Below are positions 25,531 through 38,205 of a stretch of 64,000 bases of DNA, piece by piece; within the stretch, counting starts at the first letter, position 1, and each line of letters opens with the position of its first letter. Source of the DNA: Neostapfia colusana (lineage: Eukaryota > Streptophyta > Magnoliopsida > Poales > Poaceae); NCBI GenBank assembly GCA_030760725.1, contig JASWHV010000008.1:46882057-46946056 (forward strand), written 5' to 3'. The translations under genes and the position numbers were made by a program. The notes under the pieces are model-generated. The model searched no databases. It was given only the letters and a program-made list of their open reading frames with translations, and had not been told where the DNA came from.

Positions 25531-28500
25531 TCAATTTAAGCCATGAGGATGCATAACCCCTATTTCACTACGAATGAAACAAAAACGAGTGAAATCCAAA
25601 GGTTTTGTAAAAATATCAGCCAATTGTTGTTCGGTATTGACATGGTGAAGCACAATGTTTCCTTTTTCAACATTATCACGAAGAAAGTGATACCTAATGT
25701 CAATGTGCTTAGTTCTAGAGTGTTTCACGGGGTTTTTAGCAATACAAATTGCACTAGTGTTATCACAAAACAGTGGAACACTATCTAAATCAACCCCATA
25801 GTCCTTAAGTGTTTGAACAATCCAAAGAATTTGTGAGCAAGCGCTAGCCGCAGCTACATATTCAGATTCATCCGTGGATTGTGCAACTGAACTTTGTTTT
25901 CTAGAGGACCAAGCAACAAGTGAATTACCAAGAAAATGACAAGCATCCAAAGTACTTTTCCTATCAATCCTACAACCCCCGAAATCAGCATCCGAAAAAG
26001 CTTTCAAAGAAACGGTTGAGGAAGAAGGAAGAAAAATGCCAAATTCTTGAGTTCCATGTAGGTACCTGAGAATCCTTTTTATGGCTTGGCGATGTGAAGC
26101 ACGTGGAGAAGCTTGAAAGCGTGCACAAAGACATACGCTGAATTGTATGTCCGGTCTTGACGCCATGAGATACAAAAGTGATCCAATCATACTTCTGTAT
26201 TCTTTTTTATCGACCGGGTCACCATCTTCGTCAAGTTCAAGTGTTGTTGCTGTTCCCATTAGTGTCCGAAGAGGCTTGCATTTGTCCATATTGAAGCGCT
26301 TAAAAAAGGTCCTTTGTATACTTAGTTTGATGCACAAAAGTTCCTTCTTTTGTTTGCTTGATTTGCAGCCCCAAAAAGTATGTGAGTTCTCCCATCATAC
26401 TCATCTCAAATTCTGAACTCATCAAAGCTGAAAACTTGGACACGAGATCATGAGAAGCACAACCAAAGATAATATCATCCACATACACTTGAACGAATAA
26501 TGAGTCATTGCCATGCTTAAGTACAAAAAGAGTTTTATCAACCTTGCCCATGGTAAACCCCTTTTCAAGTAAGAATGTTTTTAACCTATCATACCATGCT
26601 CTAGGGGCTTGTTTTAGACCGTACAAGGCTTTGGACAGTTTGTAAACATGATTAGGAAAATTTGGATTTTCAAAACCCGGTGGCTGCTTAACATAAACCT
26701 CCTCCTCTATGTAGCCATTAAGAAAAGCACTTTTAACATCCATTTGATATAACTTGAAACCTTTAGATGCAGCAAATGCTAATAAAATTCTTATAGCTTC
26801 TAATCTAGCAACAGGAGCTAATGTTTCATCAAAATCTAGACCTTCAATTTGAGTGAAACCTTGAGCAACCAACCTAGCTTTATTCCTAACCACAACCCCA
26901 TCCTCACTTTGCTTATTTTTAAATACCCATTTAGTTCCAATTAATGTGTGACCTTGAGGTGGAGGTACAAGTTTCCAAACATTATTTCTTTCAAAATTTT
27001 CTAACTCTTCTTGCATGGCATTAATCCAAGATTCATTAGTGAGTGCGTGTGATATATCCTTGGGTTCAAAAGAAGCAACAAAAGCAGAATGAGCATGAGA
27101 GTTTGGATCGCAAAACCTGCACCGAGTGACTCGTTCATGCAAGCTTCCAATGATTTGTTGTGGAGAATGACTTTTGAGTACTCGGATGGGAGTAGACACT
27201 TCACAAGCACCTTCTTCTTCATGTTCGGACCTTTGATTAGGAGAGCTTGTTGATTGAGGAAGGTCCGAACCAGCAGTAGTGACTGTTGGTGCTGGTTGTG
27301 GTGCAAAATCAGCAGTTTGATCGTTATTTACTTCCGAGTTTTCGGGCAGCAGCACCACTTCTTCACCTTCTTCAATAAAAATACTCTCCCCCTGCGGATA
27401 TGGATCCGGACCTGCAATATCGAAGCTAGTACTTGCGCTAGCTTCATCAAAAGAAACCTCGCAAGTCTCCACAATTTTGTTAGTGTCAAGTAAAAGCACA
27501 CGGTAGCCTCTAGTATGAGATGGATAACCAAGAAACATGCCATCAACAGATCTAGCTTCAAATTTATCAAGATTACCATGTTTCTTAACAAAGCATTTGC
27601 AACCAAAAACCCTAAAGTGTGTAACACTAGGCCTATGTCCAAACCGGAGCTCATATGGGGTTTTTCCAAGCTTAGCACGCAAGAAAACACGATTTGAGAC
27701 ATAACAAGCAGTTGCAATTGCATCAGCCCAAAATTTCCTAGGAGTTTGATATTCATCAAGCATAGTCCTAGCCATCTCAACTAAGGTCCTGTTATTTCTT
27801 TCTATGACACCATTTTGTTGTGGTACATAGGGTGAAGAGTATTGATGATCTATTCCATTTTCAGCACAAAAGTGATCAAAGGATTGGTTTTTAAATTCAG
27901 TTCCGTTATCACTTCTAATTGCTTTTAATGATCCTAGGTGATCAATAGATAATCTAAGAAATAAAGTTCTAAAATGACTAAAAGCTTCATTCTTAGATGC
28001 CATAAAATAAACCCAAGAATATCTGGAATAATTATCAACAATCACAAGCACATACCATTTACCTCCGAAGGATTGAACACGTGCCGGACCTACTGTGTCA
28101 AGATGTAAAAGTTGTCCCGGTTCAGCTGTCATGGTCATTGTGAGAGGAGCATGTGTACCTGCAACAAACTTAGCATGTCTACAAGAAGAGCACACAATAT
28201 CATTGTCCTTTTTAAGCTTCGGCAGCCCACGTATGCGATCGAGAGCACTAACACGAGTGAGATGATCAAAGCCTATGTGACCAAGTCTACGATGCCAAAA
28301 ATATAGATCCTTTATATCATTAGCAACTAGACACCGATGCTTAGAAGTTGACAAATCAAAATCAGCTTTAAAAACTCTTCCAAACCTAGACATGTTAAAC
28401 AAAAGCTCACCTTTTGAATCTACAACCTTGCAGCAATTTTTTAGCAAAGCTAACCTCTAGATTTTCATCAAGCAATTGTGAAACCGAAAGCAAGTTGTAT

Positions 28501-28718
28501 TTCAAATTTTTAACAAGTGCCACATCTTTCAAAGTGTAGAGATTGTTTACTCTAACCGAACCTTTAGCAATTATGGGAGTAGAAGAGTTATCGGCGAAAG
28601 TAACATTTTCTACACGTGACACAAAAGAGAGAGAGGAGAACCATTCTTTCTTACTGGTCATGTGGCGTGAGCAACCTGAATCCACAATCCAAATGTTCTC
28701 CTTCCTTAAACGTGAAAC
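25531..28718 (-). pseudogene. pol: pol of element D: protease, integrase, RT and RNase H
   Basis: Read on the minus strand. The protease motif DSGCSRHMT lies at 28660-28685. Pre-integrase (FWHRRLGHIGFDHL) and the integrase zinc finger (CSSCRHAKF) are followed by the integrase core (LLHLDTVGP, SDNGTEF). RT follows (KARLVAQGFTQIEGLDFDET, YVDDIIFG with its box at 26474-26485), then RNase H (DADFGGCRIDRKST), ending at 25531. The frame is broken by one extra base in a run of A near 28440 and by a one-base insertion near 26315, each found by comparison with element G. The central piece (26300-28447) is open for 715 codons. The product would be the copia enzymatic polyprotein. Confidence 0.9.
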
Positions 28719-30980
28719 CTACACAGCAGCACAATACGTCGATGACTCAATACTGGGGTTAGTTAAAAGACTTTTAGGAATCCAGTACTGAGTCACACGA
28801 CGTCCAGCAGGAATAACACGCGAAAGCTGAGAAGGTACAGCAGGTTTATGAGCCAAACATCGAAAATTTTTGTTCCCATCTACTGACTTAGAAGATGTGT
28901 TATATGTAGCACAAAAAACAGTACGTCCGGGAGCAAGTTTTTGACTCATTACAGCAGGTTGCAAGCTCCGAACATTCGGTCTAGCAGATTTTACTTGGTT
29001 GTTATGTGATCTAGCAAGTATTCTTTGTTTCTTATCGTGTTTAGCTAGTCTATAAAAAAAATCAATGACATGACCATCTCTACCACAGTGGGTACAATGA
29101 AAAATAACCTTATTATCATGTCTAGATGAGCAAGCAACACGTTTATTAGAACCCGAATGGGACAGTACTCCTGCAGATTTGAAAATCACCTCTTTTTGTC
29201 TAGGAGCTGTTTGAATCAAACCGCTTCCTAATGACTTTACAACTTTAGGTGGGTGTGCCTTAGCATGAGCATGAGAATTAAAACCTAAACCAGTTTTATC
29301 ATTACAAGACTTGGAAGAATTCAGCAGCAAGTTTAGGTTCTAATTTGCATTAGAAAACCGATCTAGTGTCCTATGCATGTCATCAAGTTTATTGGACAGA
29401 TCAAAGCAGTTTTCACATGAAGTTTTTCCTTTTACTTTGCAATTTGAACAATATTTAACTTCATGCACACGTAAAGCATTGTTCAAAATAGAAATCTCAT
29501 TCATAGCATTATTTTGTTTCTTATTCAGATCATCACATGAAGAACAATGCAAATCAATTATAGAACAACAAGCATCTTTCAAATTTTTATCATTAAGTGC
29601 AGCAAGCTCTTTGTTCTTTTCAATTTCAAGTTCAAGTTTATCAAGTGTAGATGCGTGTGCACTTCTTAAAGAGGATAATTGTTCATAAATTAAATCACAT
29701 GAGGAACAAGAATCATCACTAGGAATCAAAGTTTTTAAACGATTAATTTCAGATTCTAGTGATTCAATTTTAACAGCATTGTTCCTAAGTTTTTTATCCT
29801 TTTTCTTTAATATAACAGTGGCACGAGAAACAGCATCACACATTTCTTCGCAAGTGGGACATACCTCTTCATCGTCGCTGTTGTGTTCTGCCTCCTCAGA
29901 GCTTGAACTTGACTTGCTCGCCATGCAGCACATATTTGCCATAGCTTCTTCATCTTCATCACTACCGGTGTCCACATCACTTGAGCCGAAATCTTGAAGT
30001 GCAGAGATCATACTATGCACTATGTTGCGCATTGATAAATCTTTCTTCTTCTTGTTCTTTGCAAACGATTTCTTCGGCCTTGTTTGCTTTTCTTCACGTG
30101 AAGTCGGACCTGAAAGGTTAGGGCACTCCGTACGAAAATGTCCTGTCTTACCACATTCAAAACATCGTTGAGGTCCGGAGCTTCCTCTCCTTCTGGTTCT
30201 CACATTTTGCAATGCTTTTGAGAACCGAGTAGAGATGAGTGCAAGCTCCTCCTCTGGAAACTCTTCAATCTGTTCAAGGGTTAGAGAGGACAGCAAAGAG
30301 AGTGCACCACTAGATGATGATTGACTAGAACTAGACATGTCACGTTGCGAAACAAATGCAATAGACTTGTTGGGGTTTTTACGTGAGATGATGTCGATTT
30401 CATGAGTTTTCAATTTAGAATAAAGAACGTCTAAAGTAAGAGAACTCATGACAGTAGATTCACGAATAGATGTAACTTTCATCTCCCAAATTGACATATC
30501 TAATGCTCCTAACAATTGTCTAGCATTTTCAGCATCTGAAAATTTAACATTGACACTACGCAAGTTGCTGAGAATTTTATTAAAGCGAGCAAAAAGGTCG
30601 TCAATTGACTCACCGGGTTGCATCTCAAAACGCATGTATTCTTTCTTGAACATATCTTGCCTTACCTCCTTGATCGTATTGGATCCTTCATGGTAGTCAC
30701 AAAGAGCTTTCTAAACATCATATGCAGATCGGAGGTGTGCAACACGGTCGAAGTCGCTTTGAGTCAATCCTTGGATGATCAAGTTGTGAGCCTTGTTGTT
30801 GTTGTCAACATCTCTCATGTTCGCAGCCGTAACTTGATCGTTGGGTGGTACATCGAAGTTCCGGTAGACCTTTTCCCATATGGCGAAGCCTTCCGCCTGT
30901 ATGTAGGTCTCCATCCGCGCCTTCCAAACCTGAAAATCGTTGCCATTGAATACACAAGGTTTTGCGGAGTACTTCTCCAT
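28719..30980 (-). pseudogene. gag: gag of element D
   Basis: The minus-strand ATG at 30980 opens MEKYSAKPCVFNGNDF, a copia-type gag start; the same start is used in G (51137). Stops interrupt it near 30710 and 29340, and G has sense codons at the same places. A zinc knuckle CFECGKTGHFRTEC (CX2CX4HX4C, near 30150) follows the capsid-like part. A region of coiled coil with CxxC pairs (CPTC, CSSC twice, CSNC, CENC) comes next. A second knuckle (CTHCGRDGHVIDF) has lost its last Cys. The frame ends in TAG at 28719-28721, in phase with protease. Gag would form the virus-like particle. Confidence 0.85.
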
Positions 30981-31027
30981 GATGGTTAGTCAAAACACAT
31001 GCAAATCTCAAAGATTAGAGCACCTTG

Positions 31028-31040
31028 GTCTGATACCAAT
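31028..31040 (-). other. Primer-binding site of element D
   Basis: The minus strand reads ATTGGTATCAGAC next to the 5' LTR. Compared with element G (TGGTATCAGAGCC) one base is missing, so pairing with the Met-tRNA primer would be weakened. Confidence 0.8.
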
Positions 31041-32664
31041 TGTAGGATCGAAAAGCACGTTAAAAGCTACCAGAGGGGGGGTGAATGGTAGATTAAAACT
31101 TTTCGCAGCGGAAACAACAAAAACCCCTCAGCAAAAATCAATCGGTTAAAGAAACAGTGTGTGCAAGTGTTTTCAAAAGTGTTCAACCGTTACAAATCAA
31201 GTAGAGAGGTATAGAATCAAGTCATGGATCTAATGCAACAAGAATCACTTGAAAACATGAAGTAAAACTTGAGATACATTCAAAACATTAAACGAAGATC
31301 AATCTATTCTACTCGATATAAAACAGATCTTAAATGCTGCAAAGAAACTCGTGTATCTCAACAAATACAGATCCGAAGCTCGTGAAAATTTCACAGATGA
31401 TAGATAATTGAGTTTTGAAGACAACCCAAAAAGAATAACGTCAATCGGATCTGTAAAACTCGAGTTATGAATGAAACACCGAAGCAACGTCGGTCTGTCC
31501 AGAAACTCAGAGAGAAAGACTTGACGAAAAACAAGTTGGACGAACAAGGCACAAAAGCTCCTCGAAACTATGAACTTTATTCAATAGAAACACAAGAGGA
31601 ACAGCCCAAAGTTCTCTACACACGAGAGCTCTGGCCTCCCTTGCTTTTATAGCCTGCCCTCAGGCTAAACAATCCAATCTAGGACTCCTACTCCTAATTG
31701 GACTCGTATCCTAACTTACCATAACTGCTCAGGACTCTCCTATTCGCAGATAGAAGCAATCGTGAGACTTCCAAACACCTTAGGAACGTCCTAAACATTC
31801 CTAAAACAACTCAACTTCGTGCCTAGCATGAAATCCTATCATAACCAACTCAAATCTTCCATATTTGAGTCATATCCGACTCAGGCTCAGCCTGAGTACG
31901 CAATCCAGCCGGTTGGACCTTTCCGACCAATTCTTTACGTCCACTTATCTTTATAACGCCTTGGAACAATGTTGCCACGTCCATGCACTCCTTGCACACG
32001 TGCAAACACCTTCCAACGACGTACACGCAACCTTCATATGCACTGCCCTTGATCCAAACATGCTACGCGACCTCCCGATCAACTCAACCACAGCTCCTCC
32101 CGAACTTGGTTGTTGGAACCTCATCTCCTCCCTGAGACTAGTCCAAGGATCCCGTCACCAGCCATGTCTTGAACTCAAGCAACACCTGCACATGAATAAA
32201 CAACCAATTCTTCCGAGCACAAGTCCTCGACTTGACTCACGTTAGTTCGAAAACCACAACACCTTACATGAGCACATCACATAAGCATGTTGCAAACCAT
32301 ATCAAATGATAACAGCCATAACCACCAAAACACACCAAAAACTTAGCAAATTAATACTAAGCAAACCTTCCCATAAAGCAAGTTTGAAACATTGCGAGTT
32401 AAAAGCAAAAACAAGACGCTGCAGTACTACGAGTTCAACTTCACGGGAGCTCCCTAAAAACAAGCTCCGGACCTCACAGAAGCTCTCCGGACCTCGCAGG
32501 AGCTCTCAGGACCTTGCGTCGGACCTTGCCAACACTTGGCGGACCTAACAAAGAACTTGTCAGACATTGCCACAGAAGAATGTTTTGGCAATATTCAAAA
32601 CTTTGAATGTTAACGCTAACTTTTATCCTAATTGCCAATGTATTCGGCACACATAGGTCTAACA
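31041..32664 (-). repeat. 5' LTR of element D
   Basis: This 1624-base LTR has TG...CA ends and is bounded by the PBS and the TSD. The upstream (right-hand) end is rich in GTCCG/CGGAC motifs. A TATA box reads TATAAAAG on the minus strand at 31644-31651, with an AATAAA-like signal just downstream near 31580. Confidence 0.88.
31644..31651 (-). promoter_or_regulatory. TATA box of element D 5' LTR
   Basis: TATAAAAG on the minus strand is conserved at the same LTR position in both D LTRs (24172-24179) and both G LTRs (50467-50474 and 58581-58588). It is the probable core promoter for genomic RNA. Confidence 0.7.
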
Positions 32665-33239
32665 GTTTCCTCGGAAATATTATATCAGCGAAGGGCATCG
32701 TTGTAGACCCGAGCAAGATCACACAAGTGTTGAATTGGATGTCCCCGAGGTCTGTCCACGAGGTACGGAGTTTCATCGGACTCGCGGGATATTATCGAGG
32801 TTCATTCCGAACTTCTCGAAGATTGCCAAGCCTATGACAGAGCTGCTGAAGAAGGCTACCAAATATGTTTGGAGTCCAGCATGTGAAGCAGCATTCAAGG
32901 CATTAGTAAAGCACCTAACATCAGCACCAGTTTTGGCGCAGACAAACACAACAAAACCGTTTGATGTGTACTACGATGCATCTGGCACTGGGCTCAGATG
33001 TCTGCTGATGCAAGAGCGAAGGGTGGTCGCGTATGGATCACAGAAGCTCAGGAACCATGAGCAAAATTATCCAACTTATGACTTAGAGCTCGCTGCTGTG
33101 GTACTCGCACTCAAAATGTGGAGGCACTACCTACTCGGTAACCTCGTACATTTATATACCGAGCACAAGAGCCTCAAGTACATACTCACTCAGAAGGAGT
33201 TAAACATGAGGCAGCGAAGATGGTTGGAGTTGATAAAGG
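32665..33239 (+). pseudogene. pol: Host gypsy element H, fragment 2: RT connection and RNase H
   Basis: The first five bases are the right TSD copy of D. The stretch encodes the end of RT (LGNIISAKGIVVDPSKI, RSFIGLAGYY) and RNase H (FDVYYDASGTGLRCLLM, YTEHKSLKYILTQKELN, WLELIK). It matches 17107-17680 of element C in order. One base is missing near 32800, shifting the frame. It stops at codon KD, where element E has inserted, and continues at 48582. Confidence 0.9.
33235..33239. repeat. Target site duplication of element E, left copy
   Basis: AAAGG here is repeated at 48577-48581, exactly flanking E. The RNase H frame of H joins across it. Confidence 0.9.
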
Positions 33240-34784
33240 TGAAAGTGCATCTAGGCATTCCTTTGTGGGTTTTGGAGGATTGATGACAAATGAATTGAGA
33301 TTCTAATGAACTTGTTGAGATGAATGCAGATTAACTCGTGTAAGGTAGAATTGGTGCACTCAAAAAGGTGAAAATTGAAGTGATGAAGAAAAAGGAAAAG
33401 GAAAGATCTATGAACCAAGCGCAATGTAGACTTACTTGTATAGGATGTGTGTGAGAGACACAGCCCAAGAGCTCAAAATCTTTGCATAGGGGTAAGAGAT
33501 TAAAACATATCCTAATCACTCACAACACGGTGCACTGGACTAGTCCGCTCAGAAACTGGACTTGTCGATTCAACCCTCTGTTGCCTCACAACACCTTGCA
33601 CCGGACTAGTCTGCTCAGAAACCAGACTAGTCCGTTCAACTATCTGGAACCGGCACTCACCTTGCACCGGACTAGTCCGCTCAGAAACTGGACTTGTCCG
33701 TTCATCTCTATAGAACTGGAACTCGCCTTGCACCGGACTAGTCCGCTCAGAAACCGAACTAGTCCATTCAACTCTCTGGAACTGGCACTCACCTTGCACG
33801 GGACTAGTCCGCTCAGAAACCGGACTAGTCCGTTCAACTCTCTGGAACCGGCATTCACCTTGCACCGGACTAGTCCGCTGTTGGACCGGAGTAGTCCGTT
33901 AAACTTTTCTTAAACACTTTAAATTAGGGTTTCCACTGTGCCGCAGGCAACACAAAAATTGTACACGGCACACCGGAGTAGTCCGGTGAATAGAGCGGAC
34001 TAGTCCGGGTGCTAGGATTTTTGGAAACATTATGTAAATAGAGGTTCACGGCCACACATTCACCACTTTCGATCCCCAGCGCCAGCGCACGCCCTAAGAG
34101 CACAAAAATACCTCTCTCCACTCATTCTATGGCTGGAAAGATTGAGTCTTTGAGGATTAGATATTGGATCAAGGAGAGAGTCGTTCTTCTCGACATTGAG
34201 CTCTTGGTTTATCTTCTCTCACACAATTGCTGATCGTTGTTCTCCGTTTGTGTGTGGGAGGAAGAGTTACTCTCTGTAATCTTGTGGGAGCACTCAGATT
34301 GTGAGAACGCCCCACGTACAATTGTTTACCCCTGTGTGTGGTTAGTGGATTTGAATCGGCCTTTGTGGCGATTCAACGAGGGAAGGGTTGGTGAAGACCC
34401 GGTCCTTGGTGGACTTCTCAACGGGGACGTAGATTCCTGGGTGAAATCAAACCTCGGGATAAAACTTTGTCTCGTGTCTTCTTGATATTTCTTCAATCAT
34501 CAATTAGGGGTGCTAGTTATCATTTGATTTACATCCACACCTAGTGTTAAAATTGGTAGTTACTGTGTCTTACTCATTACACTTGAATAGTCATTTATTT
34601 TTCGCTGCACAAATACTTGAAGTAGGAAAAGTCTAACTTTGATCTTTTAATTGCGCTCATACCAGACTAGTCCGCACCATACCGGACTAGTTCGGCCCAC
34701 CTAGAACTGATCCGTTCACTATGTGTTTCAAGAAACCCCTTAAAATTCAAAGGGCCTATTCATCCCGCCTCTAGGCAACATTCA
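33240..34784 (+). repeat. 5' LTR of element E
   Basis: It runs from TGAAAGTGCATC to AACATTCA. It contains about six units of the 66-bp minisatellite (33531-33905), a degraded TATA-like site (TATGTAAATA, 34031-34040) where the 3' LTR has TATAAATA, and isolated CGGACTAGTCCG copies near 33990-34010 and 34670-34710. Confidence 0.88.
33531..33905 (+). repeat. 66-bp minisatellite in E 5' LTR, about 6 units
   Basis: Each unit carries two copies of the palindrome CGGACTAGTCCG (or close variants), separated by CTCAGAAAC and followed by TTCAACTCTCTGGAACC. Six units lie here against about thirteen in the 3' LTR. Frames read through it, such as 33482-33913, are repeat artefacts. Confidence 0.9.
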
Positions 34785-34799
34785 ATTTGTATCAGAGTC
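34785..34799 (+). other. Primer-binding site of element E
   Basis: ATTTGTATCAGAGTC follows the LTR. It differs by one base from the ATTGGTATCAGAG pattern of Met-tRNA primed copia elements, so it is slightly decayed. Confidence 0.75.
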
Positions 34800-34835
34800 A
34801 AACTCTTCAAAAGAGAATCACCGCTCGAAGAGACG

Positions 34836-37180
34836 ATGTCGGAAATCAAGGGAGAATGCAAGGGCTTCAATCATGAAAATGGTTGTGACAAAGGGAACCA
34901 AAAGTTGGAAAAGCTCCTCAATGCCATTCAGGACTACGAGGATGATCATGAGGAGATGCTCCAATTAAAGTCGCTTATGCAGAATAAGGCACTCTCCCCC
35001 AACGGGAAGAAAATCGAAGACAAAAAGTAAAAAGGGGGTAGTCACAAAGACTACTCCCGATATCATTTTAACTATGAGCATTTAAATTCAAATAATCATT
35101 ATTTGCCAATTCCATTAGGCAAACCACCTTACTTTGATGGAACTGATTATACAATGTGGAAACAAAACATGAAAATGCACCTTATTTCTCTTAACCAAAG
35201 TCTTTGGCATATAGTGTGTACAGGTTTAGATGTACCTGATGGTGATGAACAGCTAACCCCAGATCAAGAACAAGCTATTCATCGGAACGCTCAAGCCGCA
35301 GCAGTAATCACCTCATCATTGAGCCAAGACGAGTTCACCAAAGTGGATGGACTCGAAATTGCTAAATAAATATGGGACACTCTCAAAACCGCACATGAAG
35401 GTGATCGTCATGTGCGTGAAGCCAAGATCAAAATGATACAAGGTGAATTGGGAAGGTTTGCCATCAAAGAAGGAGAATCACCTCAAGAGATATACAATAG
35501 ACTGAAACTCTCATCAATAAGGTCCAAGCCTATGGTAGCAAGAAGTGGACAGATCATGAGGTAGTCGAGTTAATTCTTAGAGCATTCATGCCTTGGAACT
35601 TCACACTCTGCTCCATGATCATAGAAAGTCTCGAGTTTCACAAAATGACCCCGGATGAGATTCTTGTCACGATCATCAACTTTCAAATGATGGAGAAGGA
35701 AGCCAAGCATGTCAATGAGCTTGCCGACCTTACCTCGGCAAAGAAGAGAGGAGTTGCACTAAAGGCAACATGCAAGGAAGCATCAAAAGAATCTCTAGAA
35801 GCTCCTGAGGATGATGATGGTGATGATGAAAGCACTGATATCGATGATGAAGACATGATCCTGTTCATCAAAAACTTCAAGAAGATTATGAGAAGAAGAA
35901 AGGTGGCAACTCAAATGAAATATGATACAAGGACAATCAAAGATCCAACATGAGGCGCGCATGCTACAATTTTGGAGAATATGATCATTTCATGGTGGAT
36001 TGTCTACATGAAGACAATAAGAGGAAGGGTAAAGACAACAAGCCTCAGCAAAAGAAAATATTCAAGAAAAAGAAGCAATATGACCAAGCACATCTAGGGA
36101 AGGAATGGGACTCCAATGTTGAGTCCTCATCTGAAGAATAAGAGGAGATGGCCACTATAGCTATTAAGAAGCCTACCATGAAGTCCACTCTCTTCCCAAC
36201 CATGGGAGTATGGAAGGACACCAACCACACATGCCTAATGGCCAAGGAAGGAAAAAAGAAAGGTTAAAACCAAATCTTCCTCCTTGCATTCTTTTACTAT
36301 TGATATTGATAATTCTAGTGACGATGAATACATGCTTAGAGGTTTAGATAAAAATACTATAGCTAAAATGAAGATTCTAATGGAGGAGATTGTTGATAAG
36401 GAGGAGCTAGTCAAGCACCAAGAAGATATGACCATTCTCCAAAAGGAGAAATATCTTGAGATTGAAAGGATTCTTGAGATTGAAAAGGAGCGAAGAAAAT
36501 AACTTGAGCTTGAGTTAGCTTCAAGCAAGGAGACTTGTTTGAAGCTAAAAGACTCAAACATTGCACTCAAGGATGAACTTGCTAACTTATCCAAGGTTAA
36601 CAAGACTCATGAGGCACAAGTTGAGTCACTCAAGCAAAGCAGTTCTTCATCCCATTTAAGCTCACCTTCTCAACATGTTGAATCCAAAACTCTCTTAACT
36701 TGTACATGTGCTAAAAATGACACCAACTTAAAAGAAAAGTCAAACTTGACAAAAGACAAGCATCCCTATCAAAGTGGCATGTTTGACAAGGAGAAGGACA
36801 AGTATGCACGTAATGCATACTTCGTCACAAGACATCCTAATGTTAAACATGGCATTGGGTATTCTTATGGTTAAAGGCAAAACGCTAGAAGCCACAAGGA
36901 TGACAAGAAGAGCATTGTCTTTGTCAAGGGAAATACCTCCCAAGTTGGAAAACATAATAATGTTAATAAAATTAACATTGAAAACTCATATGAACAACAA
37001 ATCTTGTCTAGAACCTTTGATGCTTCATATGTGCTTGTGAAATACAGTCTTGGAAAAGTTCATGCCAAATATGTTGGGCCACGCCATGAGAACACCAAGT
37101 CTTGTGTGTGGGTGCCCAAGTCACTTGTCACTAACATCAAAGGACCCAAGCAAGCTTGGGTACCTAAGACCAATGCATAA
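34836..37180 (+). pseudogene. gag: gag of element E, degraded
   Basis: The ATG at 34836 starts MSEIKGECKGFNHENG. The frame stops at 35028 and 35367, shifts near 35512 and again near 35945. Copia gag landmarks are PYFDGTDYTMWKQNMKMHL (near 35130), EEVVELILRAF-like text near 35570 and an acidic tract near 35815. A zinc knuckle near 35962 reads CYNFGEYDHFMVDC, with the second Cys replaced by Phe. A Lys-rich stretch and a Glu/Lys-rich coiled-coil region (36284-36870) follow. The end, around 37130-37180, carries WVPKTNA, a motif often seen before protease in this lineage. This is a dead particle protein gene. Confidence 0.8.
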
Positions 37181-37199
37181 TTTCTTTCTTGTAGGCATA

Positions 37200-37802
37200 T
37201 GCATCCGGTGGAGCAAAATGGGTGCTAGAGAGTGGATGCACCAATCATATGACCGGATAAAGAAAAATGTTTGTGGAGTACGAACAAAATGAAGACTCAA
37301 GCGAAGGCATCTGTTTTGGTGATAATAGTCAAGGAAAGGTGCTAGGTACCGGTAAAATAGCTATTTCTTCACAACACACACTTTATCATGTTTTACATGT
37401 TGATTCCTTAGATTATAACCTGTTGTCCATATCTCAACTATGTGACAAAGGTTATAATTGTTTGTTCACTAATGAGGGTGTGACCGTCTCTAGAAGGAGT
37501 GATGACTCAATTGCTTTCAAGGGTGTCTTAAAGGGAAAACTTTATCTAGTTGATTTCAACAAAGATAAAGCCAAACTTGACACATGCTTGATTGCAAAGA
37601 CCAACATGGGTTGGCCGTGGCATAGACGGCTAGCGCATGTTGGTATGAGGAATCTACAAAAACTTCTAAAATGCGATCACATCCGAGGTTTGAAGGATGT
37701 TGTTTTTGAGAAAAACAAGCCTTGTAGCGCGTGCCAAGCCGGGAAGCAAGTAGGAGCACCCCATCCCGCGAATAATGTCATGAGTACAACAAGACCACTC
37801 GA
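37200..37802 (+). pseudogene. pol: pol of element E, part 1: protease and pre-integrase
   Basis: The protease motif reads ESGCTNHMTG (37228-37257), with Glu where the catalytic Asp is expected, followed at once by a TAA at 37258. The frame then runs through FGDNSQGKVLGTGKI, LLSISQLCDKGYNC and the pre-integrase segment PWHRRLAHVGMRNLQKLL to the integrase zinc finger (CSACQAGKQ, near 37722). It is cut at 37802 by solo LTR F and continues at 41219 with the integrase core. Confidence 0.88.
37798..37802. repeat. Target site duplication of solo LTR F, left copy
   Basis: CTCGA here and at 41214-41218 exactly flanks the LTR. The integrase coding of E resumes directly after the second copy. Confidence 0.9.
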
Positions 37803-37910
37803 TGTAACACCCCAAAACCTGTTAAGAGGGGAATTTAAAAATTTTTGGACGTATTGCATGTGGTGCAGAAATTCAAATTCAAATTGGAATTCAAATTTAA
37901 CTCAAAACAG

Positions 37911-37944
37911 AAAAGAAAAAGAAAAAGAAAAAGAAAAAGAAAAC
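37911..37944 (+). repeat. (GAAAAA)n microsatellite in F
   Basis: About five tandem copies of GAAAAA. The matching place in J (about 59105-59140) has a purine-rich but irregular tract, so the array expanded or decayed after the copies separated. Confidence 0.85.
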
Positions 37945-38197
37945 AAAACCCCGGCCAGTGGGCCGAAACCCACAAGCCAGCCCACCCACCCCCGCGCCAG
38001 CCCGCAGCCGCGCGCCCCCTCTCCCTCTCACTGACACGCGGGACCCGCCTGTCATCCCCGACCTCCCGCTTGCGCCAACCGCCGGACTCTTCCGCGCGCG
38101 CGATCGTAACCAACCCGGAAATCCGCGTCCCTCAGCCCGACTCCCGGTCCCAGACGACTCAAACTCGATCTAAACAAACCCGCCGCCCTCCCCCGTC

Positions 38198-38205
38198 TAT
38201 AAAAA
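38198..38205 (+). promoter_or_regulatory. TATA box of LTR F
   Basis: TATAAAAA lies in a GC-rich context. The same site occurs in J at 59384-59391. It is the probable LTR core promoter and leaves F as a possible stand-alone promoter. Confidence 0.65.

Larger units (their letters stand above)
23570..32664 (-). mobile_element. Element D: Sirevirus-like Ty1/copia element, minus strand, complete ends
   Basis: This 9095-base element has TG...CA LTRs, a Met-tRNA PBS, gag, and pol in the copia order protease-integrase-RT-RNase H, plus a roughly 1-kb 3' untranslated region with repeated purine tracts. Exact 5-base TSDs (GTTTC) flank it. Repeated purine tracts and GTCCG/CGGAC-rich LTRs are features I associate with Sireviruses, so the lineage is inference. 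The left (3') LTR has lost about 640 bases. Element G is an inverted second copy of the same family. Scattered stops and two pol frameshifts make D non-autonomous. Confidence 0.88.
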
